A DNA stretch of 64,000 nucleotides, taken from the NCBI GenBank assembly GCA_965646445.1, contig CBFFZW010000001.1, positions 62,001 to 126,000 of the forward strand, given 5' to 3'. Below are positions 8,554 through 16,900 of this stretch, one piece after another (within the stretch, counting starts at the first letter, position 1; each line of letters starts with the position of its first letter). The stretch comes from UBA11524 sp965646445. GTDB lineage: Bacteria; Bacillota; Clostridia; Christensenellales; Aristaeellaceae. The position numbers were made by a program, and so were the translations under genes. The notes beneath the pieces were generated by a model, which searched no databases, was not told the DNA's origin, and saw only the letters and a list, made by a program, of their open reading frames with translations.

Positions 8554-8870
8554 CCTCCAATGAAAAGAGCGCCCGGCCTGGTTCATGACGGAACGACTGG
8601 GCGCACAGGGTGTCAAAAAAGTGGCATATGCCACTTTTTTGAGTTATGCACTCGCTCACTGGTCGAATGGCTTTGCCATTCTCCCGGTCGTTCGTTCGTG
8701 TAAGGAGGCTTTTTCTTGCGAAAAAGCACGAAAATCGCCGTACATGCCGCCTATTTTCGATCAAGAGTCAGAGGACCAGCGGGCCCTCCGACACCTCCCA
8801 AGGCTTTTTGACAGGCTGAACGCCCGGCCTGTTTCGTGACGGAACGGCCGGGCGCTTTGGCGCGTCCCGA
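8554..8870. repeat. Hairpin-rich intergenic repeat region after gerC
   Basis: About 320 bp without a credible gene. It holds two related inverted-repeat blocks, at about 8567-8606 and 8820-8858; both contain CGCCCGGCCTG, then TGACGGAAC, then the complement arm. Between them are a perfect 26-bp palindrome at 8615-8640 (six A, GTGGCATATGCCAC, six T) and another perfect hairpin at 8708-8727 (GCTTTTTC/GAAAAAGC). The palindrome is a likely bidirectional terminator for gerC and for the minus-strand GNAT gene. The paired outer hairpins suggest a duplicated or mobile repeat unit. Confidence 0.6.
8615..8640. terminator. Symmetric (bidirectional) intrinsic terminator
   Basis: A perfect 26-bp palindrome: a GC-containing stem core flanked by six A on one side and six T on the other. 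It would act on transcripts from either side, gerC from the left and the acetyltransferase gene from the right. Confidence 0.75.
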
Positions 8871-9377
8871 CTATTTAAGCATTTTTCCATAGTATTCCAC
8901 ATCAATCACTGTTCCGTTCGGATAACATTCCTTACAGGATTTGATGTATTCGAGGAAACCGTAGTGGGTATAGATTTCTTTGTTTTGTACTTCGGATGGC
9001 TCTACGCCGAGGGTTGCCTTCGTAAATCCTTTTTGTCTCAGATCATCCAACATAAAGTGAAATAGCTTTGAGAAATAGCCCTTTCCTTGGAACTTGTCCA
9101 CTGTACGGAAAGCGGACAAATAGACCGTATGGCTGTCAACTAAACCAGCGCTGTTTTGCACGACCTTAGGATGGATCATCGCGGTCGCTTCGCAAATGAT
9201 GGTGCCATTGAGGATCCCATAGTATGGAATGATGTAACCTTGCTGATAGTTTTCTATGTTCTGCTTCTTCCAAAAAATCCAGTTATCCTTGTCTGTTCCG
9301 CTCTGAGCAATTTCATACGCCCATTTTGTGTTCATTTCCTGAATGGAAGCGATCTTGCACACATAGAATTCATCCAT
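8871..9377 (-). CDS. GNAT-family N-acetyltransferase
   Basis: A 168-residue protein with the acetyl-CoA binding motif A region (DKFQGKGYFSKLFHFMLDDL) and a C-terminal strand-helix typical of GNAT enzymes (IYTHYGFLEY). The acceptor substrate is unknown. The start at 9377 has GGAGAA about 8 bp upstream. The gene is clearly AT-richer than its neighbours and uses codons such as AAA and ATT freely, so recent transfer is likely. It stands alone beside the hairpin repeat region. Confidence 0.85.
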   Translation of the reverse strand: MDEFYVCKIASIQEMNTKWAYEIAQSGTDKDNWIFWKKQNIENYQQGYIIPYYGILNGTIICEATAMIHPKVVQNSAGLVDSHTVYLSAFRTVDKFQGKGYFSKLFHFMLDDLRQKGFTKATLGVEPSEVQNKEIYTHYGFLEYIKSCKECYPNGTVIDVEYYGKMLK

Positions 9378-9458
9378 TGGGTGTTCTCCATTTCAAATTG
9401 CGATTCGCTGAACTGCTTCCGAAAAAGATCAGCGGTCAGACATTCAATGTGGCGCTGC

Positions 9459-10511
9459 TCATGCCTCATACCGCCGAAGAAGCGCCTGAAACCCGGGGGC
9501 TTCCCGGAGAAAATCATAGTCATGGCTGTCCGGGTTCCGCAGTTCGGCGAGAAGCCGGGGCAGAAGGCGCTGCCCCATATCCTGCGAAGCCGTGGCGGCG
9601 ATGTGACGGTACAGCGGGGAAGCGCCCATCTGCCAAGGCTCCGTCAGCGCCGTCAGCAGGCCTTCCAGAGCGGAAAGGGCAGTGTCGGCATCCTTGCGGC
9701 GGACGGCTAACTGGAAATCCTCCACATGGGCTCCGTAGGGCGGAAGCCCTAGGAGCAGGGTCAGCTGATGGGCCGTGTCCGCCAGCTGTGACGCATGCTC
9801 CTCCTGCTCCTGCAGGCAGGCCAGGTCGGTCAGCCGGTACAGGATGCTCTGCGCGTGTGTGGCGTATTGTAGCAGGGTGCGCTCCAGCAGGGCGGCGGCC
9901 TCATCCATGCGCCCCCGGGCCTGATGCAGCCCTGCCCGCAGGAAGATCCGGTCAAACTGACCGTTGTCTGGCAGCTCGCTCAGCAGCGCCTCCGCCTGGT
10001 CGAGCTCTCCACGCCCCAAAGCCTGGGAGGCCAGGAAGGTCTTGGCCTGATCCGCCACGGCAGGATCGTCCGAGGCGGCGGCCTGATGATACAATCGGTC
10101 GATACGCGCCTGGGCGTCGTCAGGCACGTTCTGCATATCGAACATACCCAGGAGCCCGGTCAGGGTCAGGGCCGTGTTCAGCAGCGCCGTGCCGCCGGTG
10201 GGATAGCGGCGCGCCATGGCCTCCGCCTGGGCCAGCGCGGCAGCGAAGCTATCGCTCTCCGCCGTTTCGGTCAGGCGGCGAAGGAAGGCCAACAACTCCT
10301 CCGCACCCATTTCCTCCTGGAAGCATAAAAGCGTATTGGGATCGGTTTCCAGCAGCCGGGCCAGCGCCGGAAGCATGGTCAGGTCGGGGTAAGATACGCC
10401 TCGCTCCCACTTGTTGACGGCGGACGCGGTGACGCCAAGGCGCTGGGCGGCCTGCTCCTGGGTCAGGCCCAGGGCGATCCTTTTCGACCGGATGATGGCT
10501 TGCATGGACAA
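9459..10511 (-). CDS. XRE-family regulator with TPR-like C-terminal region
   Basis: The product of about 350 residues starts with a Cro/CI helix-turn-helix (residues ~5-60: RSKRIALGLTQEQAAQRLGV, SAVNKWERGVSYPDLTMLP). A long all-helical region with alternating Ala/Leu-rich helices, resembling tetratricopeptide repeats, follows to the end (LLNTALTLTGLLGMF, AEALLSELPDNGQF). Such regulators often sense a peptide or protein partner through the repeat domain, as in the Rgg/PlcR group; that role is inferred. TTG 10511 was chosen because AGGAGG is 7 bp upstream; ATG 10505 is a near alternative. Confidence 0.82.
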   Translation of the reverse strand: MSMQAIIRSKRIALGLTQEQAAQRLGVTASAVNKWERGVSYPDLTMLPALARLLETDPNTLLCFQEEMGAEELLAFLRRLTETAESDSFAAALAQAEAMARRYPTGGTALLNTALTLTGLLGMFDMQNVPDDAQARIDRLYHQAAASDDPAVADQAKTFLASQALGRGELDQAEALLSELPDNGQFDRIFLRAGLHQARGRMDEAAALLERTLLQYATHAQSILYRLTDLACLQEQEEHASQLADTAHQLTLLLGLPPYGAHVEDFQLAVRRKDADTALSALEGLLTALTEPWQMGASPLYRHIAATASQDMGQRLLPRLLAELRNPDSHDYDFLREAPGFQALLRRYEA

Positions 10512-10620
10512 GGAAACGCCTCCTTTCAACGCCATCAGTATAGCAGAAGCGGGGGAGGAGGACAACGGCGGCGTCGTCAACTTTCGGGCCGCAAAAAGGC
10601 GCCGCGCTCAATCGCGGAGC

Positions 10621-12558
10621 TCACAGGCCCTCGTGGCTCAGGTGGGCGTAGGCCTCCACCTGATCCCAGGGAACGGTGAAGCCCGCGCCGTGGGAGCAGA
10701 AAACGGAATGGGGCGGGTCGTCCGCCAGGGGATCATAGCGGGCCGCTTCTACCACGGCAGCCTGATTCTCGCAGGGGGCAAAGCGGCTTGTCCATACCCG
10801 CAGGACGCCGCGCCCCCGGGTCAGGGCCATGAAATCCTCCTGCCAGGGAGCGAACAGCGCGTAGGGCGCCTCGCCCGTCAGCAGCAGATCGTCGCCCTCA
10901 TAGGCGGGCGGCTCCAGGGCGGCCCGCAAACGGCTGAGGGCGGAGGACAGAGCGCCGTAGAGTTCCCGGGACGCCCGGAGGGAGAAGCCGCACAAGGGCT
11001 CCAGCAGGATGCTTTGCGCCCGCATCAGGCCCTGACGGATGGCGCGGTAGGTGGCCTGGCGGAAGTCTCCGCCCTCCGTGTGCTTGAGGTGTGCCCGGCC
11101 CGTCAGCAGCTCCACGGTGACATCCGTCAGCGGCGCGCCGGTGAGCACGCCTTTGTGCGCCTTTTCCATCACATGGGTCTCGATGAGCCGCTGCCAGTTG
11201 AGGGCCAGGGTATCCACATGGCACAGGCTGCGGAAGCGAAGGCCGCTTCCCGGCTCCCCGGGGACAAGGCGCAGATGAACCTCGGCGTAATGCCGAAGGG
11301 GCTCGTAATGGCCGATACCGACGACCGGGGCGGCGATGGTTTCCCGGTACAGCACACGGGCCGGGCCGAAATCCACGGCAAGGCCGAAGCGCTCCTGCAT
11401 CAGCTGGCGCAGCACCTCCAGCTGAATCCTGCCCATCATCTGAATGGTCAGCCGCCCGTTTTGCTCGGATACGTTCAGGGAGGGATTTTCATCCTCCAGC
11501 ATGCGCAGCTTTTCCAGCATGATGAAGGCGGGCGCAGCCTTCGCGTCCCAGATCAGGTCGGCGGCCATCATGGGCACGGTGCGGAAGCGGTTGCGGCCCG
11601 TCTGGCCGATGAGGTCGCCGACGCGTAGGCCCTCCAGCCCCGGAACGGCCACGATGTCCCCGGCTTCCGCGCGGTCGACGGCGTGGTACCGCTGTCCGTG
11701 ATAAACGCGCAGCTCGTTGACCTTCTGCCCGTCGGGCAGCGTATCCTTGACCCGGAGGCTCCCGCTTTGCAGCTTCAGGAAGCAAAGCCGGACGCCGGCA
11801 GGGTCGTGACGAACCTGGTAGCACCGGGCGGTGAGGGGTTCGCTGACGGCGCGGTGGTAGTCCGTGGGCGTCAGATCGTCAAAGCGGCGCAGGAAGTCGC
11901 TGACGCCCGTGCCGTCCAGCGCGGCGCCCGCCATGACAGGAAAGCACTGCCGGGCGCGGATCTGCCGCCGCAAGCCATCCGTCCAACGGGCCGGGTCGAA
12001 GCCGCCGTCAAAGAGGGCTTCCAGCAGGGCTTCATCCCGCTCGGCCACGGCTTCCGCCAGGGCGTCGTCCATCACGCCCGTGGCTTGATAGGCCCGCAGG
12101 TCGATGATGTCCTCCGAAAAGCGGCGGCGCATCTTCCGGAGGACGGCCTCCGGGTCGGCGCCCGCCCGATCGACTTTATTAAGGAAGATAAAGACGGGAA
12201 CGCCGTAGGCCTTCAGCAGCTGCCAGACGGTTTCGGTGTGGCTTTGCACACCCTCGGCGCAGCTGACAACCAGCACGGCGTAATCCATGACCCACAGCGC
12301 CCGCTCCATCTCGGTGGAAAAATCCACATGGCCGGGGGTGTCCAGCCAGTAGATCCGACTTTCGCCCAGATCAAAGCTGGCCAGCCCGGAGAAAATGGTG
12401 ATGCCCCGGGCTTTTTCCAGCGGATGGGCGTCCAGAAAGGCATCCTGGTGATCCACCCGCCCCAGGCGGCGGATGGCGCGCGCCTCGTAAAGCACCTGCT
12501 CGGACAGGGTGGTTTTGCCCGCGTCCACATGGGCCAGCACGCCCACAGTCTTGCGCAT
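10621..12558 (-). CDS. EF-G/Tet(M)-like translational GTPase
   Basis: A 645-residue translation factor GTPase. The G domain has G1 AHVDAGKTTL, a switch I ending RGITIF, G3 DTPGHVDF and G4 NKVD. Domains II-V follow. Its length matches ribosomal protection proteins (Tet(M) and Tet(O) are about 639 residues) rather than EF-G (about 690-700). Divergence in the G domain and the absence of a tet-type leader peptide mean resistance should not be assumed; housekeeping or stress GTPases of this size are common in Clostridia. It has its own promoter and a good AGGAAAGGAG ribosome site. Confidence 0.8.
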   Translation of the reverse strand: MRKTVGVLAHVDAGKTTLSEQVLYEARAIRRLGRVDHQDAFLDAHPLEKARGITIFSGLASFDLGESRIYWLDTPGHVDFSTEMERALWVMDYAVLVVSCAEGVQSHTETVWQLLKAYGVPVFIFLNKVDRAGADPEAVLRKMRRRFSEDIIDLRAYQATGVMDDALAEAVAERDEALLEALFDGGFDPARWTDGLRRQIRARQCFPVMAGAALDGTGVSDFLRRFDDLTPTDYHRAVSEPLTARCYQVRHDPAGVRLCFLKLQSGSLRVKDTLPDGQKVNELRVYHGQRYHAVDRAEAGDIVAVPGLEGLRVGDLIGQTGRNRFRTVPMMAADLIWDAKAAPAFIMLEKLRMLEDENPSLNVSEQNGRLTIQMMGRIQLEVLRQLMQERFGLAVDFGPARVLYRETIAAPVVGIGHYEPLRHYAEVHLRLVPGEPGSGLRFRSLCHVDTLALNWQRLIETHVMEKAHKGVLTGAPLTDVTVELLTGRAHLKHTEGGDFRQATYRAIRQGLMRAQSILLEPLCGFSLRASRELYGALSSALSRLRAALEPPAYEGDDLLLTGEAPYALFAPWQEDFMALTRGRGVLRVWTSRFAPCENQAAVVEAARYDPLADDPPHSVFCSHGAGFTVPWDQVEAYAHLSHEGL

Positions 12559-12580
12559 GGAATCTCTCCTTTCCTGTTAT

Positions 12581-12609
12581 AGTATACTGGAATCGAACGG
12601 AAGTGGCAA
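12581..12609 (-). promoter_or_regulatory. Promoter of the EF-G-like GTPase gene
   Basis: TTGCCA (12609-12604), 17 bp, TATACT (12586-12581) on the minus strand. The leader is only about 15-20 nt, leaving no room for an attenuation peptide. Confidence 0.7.
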
Positions 12610-12701
12610 GAAAAAGCAGAAAGGTTACACAAAAGTTACATGATGGAAAGCGAGGCTCTCAAAAACTTGTGAGAAAATGGGCAAAAATATGATTTAGAGT
12701 A

Positions 12702-12730
12702 TTGACTACCTTATGGACGCATGTTATAAT
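12702..12730 (+). promoter_or_regulatory. Promoter of the surface-protein/sortase operon
   Basis: TTGACT (12702-12707), 17 bp, TATAAT (12725-12730). It gives a leader of about 110 nt before the first start codon. No further consensus promoter was noticed between the three genes. Confidence 0.85.
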
Positions 12731-12849
12731 TTACCATGCTTGAACCATCATATGGAACCACCGCTACGCCGACAGCTTCATCGGGGAGTTTGCGGACGCT
12801 GTGTTTTGTTCCAGGATTTTTCCGAAAAATGGCGAAGGAGCAAAGAATC

Positions 12850-13983
12850 ATGACGATGATGCGCAAGGGTCTGTCTGTGCTTTTGTCCGCGATGCTGGTT
12901 GTCGGCATGAGTATGTCCGGCAGCGCACTGGCAGAAGTTTCCACACCGACCGAGTTACACCCTGATGATTCCTATGTCGCGGAGGTGACATGGGAGCCGA
13001 CGGCGACGCCTTGCCCCACGCCGGCTTATACAGCCCCGGCCTTTTCGGCCGGTTATGGCCGCGTGTCCGCGGATACGCCGGTGTATGGCGGGAAAAATGG
13101 TCAGAACAGGCTGGGCAAGCTGACCAAGGCGGGTTATGCCTTCGTGCGCGGCAGCTATCCGGCGTCGGATGGCGGCGAGGCATGGCTGAAAATTGTTTTC
13201 GCTGCCCGGAGCGGGGCGGAGGATTTTTCCATCCGTGAGGGCTATGTGCGGGCTGGGCAGGTTGCCATGGTGCCCGACGGCCAGCAAGCCGCAAAGGTCG
13301 CCGATCTGCTGGCGGGGGAGCATGTTCTGCTCAGCGAGGATCGCCCGCTGCCGCTGATGTCCTTTGAGGAAAAGACCGCTCCCACAAGCACGCCCACGGC
13401 GGAGCCCACCGAGGTTCCCGCTGAGGCCACGCCCACGGCGGAGCCCACGGAAGCTCCTGCCGAGGCCACGCCCGCGGTGGAGTCCACGGAAGCCCCCGCT
13501 GAGGATACCCCCACGGTAGAGCCCACGGAAGTCCCCGCTGAGGCCACCCCCACGGCGGAGCCCACGGAAGCCCCTGCCGAGGCCACGCCCACAGTGGAGC
13601 CCACGGAAGTCCCCGCTGAGGCCACCCCCACGGTGGAGCCCACCGAGGTTCCCGTTGAGGAAGCCCCTGCGGAGCCGGAGGTACCTGCCTTGCCGCCGCT
13701 TCCCGAGGAAATCCTGCTGGAAGCCAGCTGGAGCGGCGAGACCCTGGGAATCGGTGATACGATTACGCTGACGGCGCTGTGCGAGGACTGCTTTGTGGTC
13801 GTCTGGCAGTATATGGACGATCAGGGCGCTTGGCATGACGTCGGCGCCGAGGGAAGCACCTACGCCTATGAACTGACGGAAGACAATTACCGCTGGCTGT
13901 GGCGCGCGGTAGCGGTTGGCTATCGGACGCAGGCGGAGGATGTCATCGCCACGGCGACGGACATGGAGGAGGTTGCGCAATGA
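12850..13983 (+). CDS. Secreted repeat protein of the sortase cassette
   Basis: From ATG 12850 (AAGGAG 9 bp upstream) the product is 377 residues. A signal peptide ending near GSALA is followed by an SH3-like segment at about residues 65-140 (RVSADTPVYGGKNGQNRLGK to GYVRAGQVAMV). Seven tandem 13-residue Thr/Pro/Glu/Ala repeats occupy about residues 181-271, and a C-terminal Ig-like domain follows (EILLEASWSGETLGIGDTIT to YRWLWRAVAVGY). There is no sorting signal or membrane anchor, so it is either released or held by another cassette member. The stop overlaps the next start (ATGA). It is probably an accessory wall or matrix protein; no specific function is recognised. Confidence 0.82.
   Translation: MTMMRKGLSVLLSAMLVVGMSMSGSALAEVSTPTELHPDDSYVAEVTWEPTATPCPTPAYTAPAFSAGYGRVSADTPVYGGKNGQNRLGKLTKAGYAFVRGSYPASDGGEAWLKIVFAARSGAEDFSIREGYVRAGQVAMVPDGQQAAKVADLLAGEHVLLSEDRPLPLMSFEEKTAPTSTPTAEPTEVPAEATPTAEPTEAPAEATPAVESTEAPAEDTPTVEPTEVPAEATPTAEPTEAPAEATPTVEPTEVPAEATPTVEPTEVPVEEAPAEPEVPALPPLPEEILLEASWSGETLGIGDTITLTALCEDCFVVVWQYMDDQGAWHDVGAEGSTYAYELTEDNYRWLWRAVAVGYRTQAEDVIATATDMEEVAQ
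13390..13662 (+). repeat. Seven 39-bp in-frame tandem repeats
   Basis: Seven consecutive 39-bp units encode 13-residue variants of TPTAEPTEVPAEA. The units differ mainly at the A/V positions and in synonymous bases, so the array could change length by slippage or recombination without breaking the frame. Confidence 0.9.
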
Positions 13984-16900
13984 GAAATTCGGCTATGAAG
14001 CGTCTGACGGCGTGTCTGCTCGCCTTCATGCTGATGATGAGCCAGGTGGCCGTGGCCGATCCCGAAACAACAGGGCCGGTTTTCTCACCCGTGGCCTATC
14101 TGGGCGGATATTCGGTCACCTTCCTGGATCAGGTAGGGCAGATCATCCATGTGATAGAGGATGTTCCCTTTGAGGAGCCCCTGGCAACGCATTTGGAAAC
14201 CATCTGGACCATGTACCCCGAATATCGCGACGCGCTGTGGAGCAAATCGGGCAGCTATCGGGTGATGAACAACACCGAGGTGCAGATTGTTGAGCAGACG
14301 GCCGCTGCCCGTGCTGACGGCGTGAATTACGCCACCATTCAGGAGGCCATCGACGCCGCGCCTGAAGGCGGTACGGTTTATCAGCTGCGGGATCTGACGG
14401 AAAGCGTGACGCTCACGGGACGGACGCTGACCCTTGACATGGGCGGCCATACCCTCATAGGCCCGGCGGAGGGTCAGCGCCCCTATACCCAGGAGGGCGG
14501 CAGCGTCGTGCTGGAGCAGGGTACCCTCACTGGCACGATGCCCGCTGCTGACGGCGGCGCCGTCGCCATGTCCAAGGGTGAATTGACGCTGCGCCGCGTC
14601 ACGGTCAAGGACAGCCTGAGCGGCCGGTCGGGCGGCGGCGTCTATGCCGACGGCGCGCTGACCCTGGAGGACTGCGAGATCACGCACAATTCTGCCAAGG
14701 ATGGCGGCGGCGTCTACGCCGTCGGCACAACGCTGACGGCGGTCAAAACCAACCTGACAGCGAACACCAGCTCCCGTGATGGCGGCGGCCTGTATACCAC
14801 AGCCGCCACAGCGACGCTGGAGGGCTGCACCCTGTCCAAGAACAGCTTTGATGATTGCGGCGGCGGTCTTTATTGGGAAGGCCAGTCGCTGACCATGACG
14901 GATTGTGAGGCCGCGGATAATCAGAACAGCGACGCGAACAACGGCTCGGGCGGCGGGCTTTATGTCAGCGGCAACAATGTGCGGATGACCGATTGCCGTA
15001 TTTTGCGAAATCGCGCGCATCTGGGCGGGGCGGGCATGACCGCCTCGAACATGAGAGGCGGCACCTGGCAGATCACAAGGACAAAGATCAGCGACAACGT
15101 GAGTACCCGGCGCACGGGCGGCATCGAAATGAACACCGATGGGCCGGTCAGCTTGTACAGCTGCACAATCAGCAACAACCAGGGTGGTGTTGGCGGCGCG
15201 GCGGGCGCGTTGTGCACTTCGTCCAGCTACAACGGCAGCAGCGGAACCTATGGCAATATCACCCTTTCCGGCTGCCGGATTGAGGGCAATACGGTGGCCC
15301 GAGGCACAGGCGCCATTTACGCCGGCGCCCGTGGCACCTATGGCAACAGCGCCTATCTGCTGGTCTATAAAACGGTTGTGACGGACAACACGGGCAACCG
15401 CGGCAGCTCCTCCGGCTGCACTGTCGGCGGCATCGAGAGCGGCATCCGCCTTTATCTTGAGGAAACCCGTTACAGCGCCGTTTACGGCAACTGGGCCAGC
15501 GACGGCAGCCAGGCGGCGGACATTTTTAATGGATACAACGGCAAGCTTTATCTGACGCCTGCCAGCAAAATGGTCGCGTCGAATCAGTCCTTTGACGGCT
15601 ATACCTGGGTCGGCCTGAACACGTTCCCGGACGAGGCCACACCCAACGTGCCCGTCGGGGAAGGACTCAATGCCGCCACGGGATATCGCGCCTACTTCGC
15701 CGGCATCCTGCAGAATGTGGCCATGAACACCACAAAGGCGACGGAGTATATGAGCCTTCAGGAGGCTGTGAACGGCGCGGACGCGGGGGATACCCTATCG
15801 CTGATCGCCAAGGATGCCCAGGGACAGCCGCGCCCTGTCGGCGAAAAGGTGACCATCGCGGAGGGCCAGAAGGGCCTGACCCTGGATCTGAACGATCATG
15901 CCATCGCTGGCGGAAGAACCAACAACCTGACCGTATCGCAGGGAGCGGAGCTTACGCTGACAGGCTTCGGACACATCCAGGCCTCGTCCGGCTTCCCGGC
16001 CGTCATCAACCAGGGGAGTCTGACGGTCAACGGCAACGGCATGACCGTCGATGCCGTCGAGCATGCCGGCGAGGTTCTGCGCCTGTGTGGTCAGACCAAG
16101 ATCGGGGCCATCCGCCTCCATCAGGGCAAAACCGTGCATGCCAGCGCCAGCGTCACGTCGAACGGCCTGGTCGTCACCCTGGATGCGGATGTGCTGGAAG
16201 CGCTGAACAACGCCTACCGCACGAATACGCAAATGGTGGTGCCGCTGATTCAGCCGGAAGACGGGCAGCTTGACCCGTCCCTGGTGGAGAAGACGACCAT
16301 CGAAGGCGCCAACGGCTATGTGCGCGTGGGCATGCTCAACGGCCAATTGGCCGCGTATTCCCAGGTTTTCCACGGCGTCTATCTGGACGGCAAGAACGGC
16401 GATGACGCCCATGACGGCCTGAGCTATGACAGGCCGGTGCGGAGTTTCGAGCGGGCCCTTCAGTGCCTGAATGAGCTGCTGACCACCGCCGCGCTGTCCG
16501 ATGCGGCCAAGCGTGAGATCGAGGGCATCTATGTCATCGGCGAGGTTCAAGTGGACGCCTCGGCGGAATGGAGCCTGCCTTCCGGCATGGCGCTGATGCG
16601 CTATCCCGATTACAAGGGCTACCTGGTTAACGTCCGTTCCGGCGAGCTGACCCTGCGGAACATCACCCTGGATGGCGCCAGCGTCAAGGGCTTCGCCGCG
16701 GATCGCGCCCTGATCTATGTGGGCAGCGGCGCGGTGCTGAACATCGCGGACGGCGCGGCGCTTCAGAACAATGAGCATTTGAAGCAGAGCGGCAGCTACC
16801 TGACGGCGGGCGGCGCGGTGTATGCGCAGAATGGTACGATCAACATGACCGGCGGCCGCATCAGCCACTGCAAGAGCTGGTATGGCGGCGGCGTGATGAT

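Noticed and set aside
8585..8839. An 84-codon plus-strand frame in the hairpin region
   Set aside because: It runs through the 26-bp palindromic terminator and two hairpins and lacks a ribosome site.
13390..13662. Regular 39-bp repeats considered as a CRISPR array
   Set aside because: There are no unique spacers; the repeats are contiguous, in frame and encode Pro/Thr-rich peptide. No cas genes are present.
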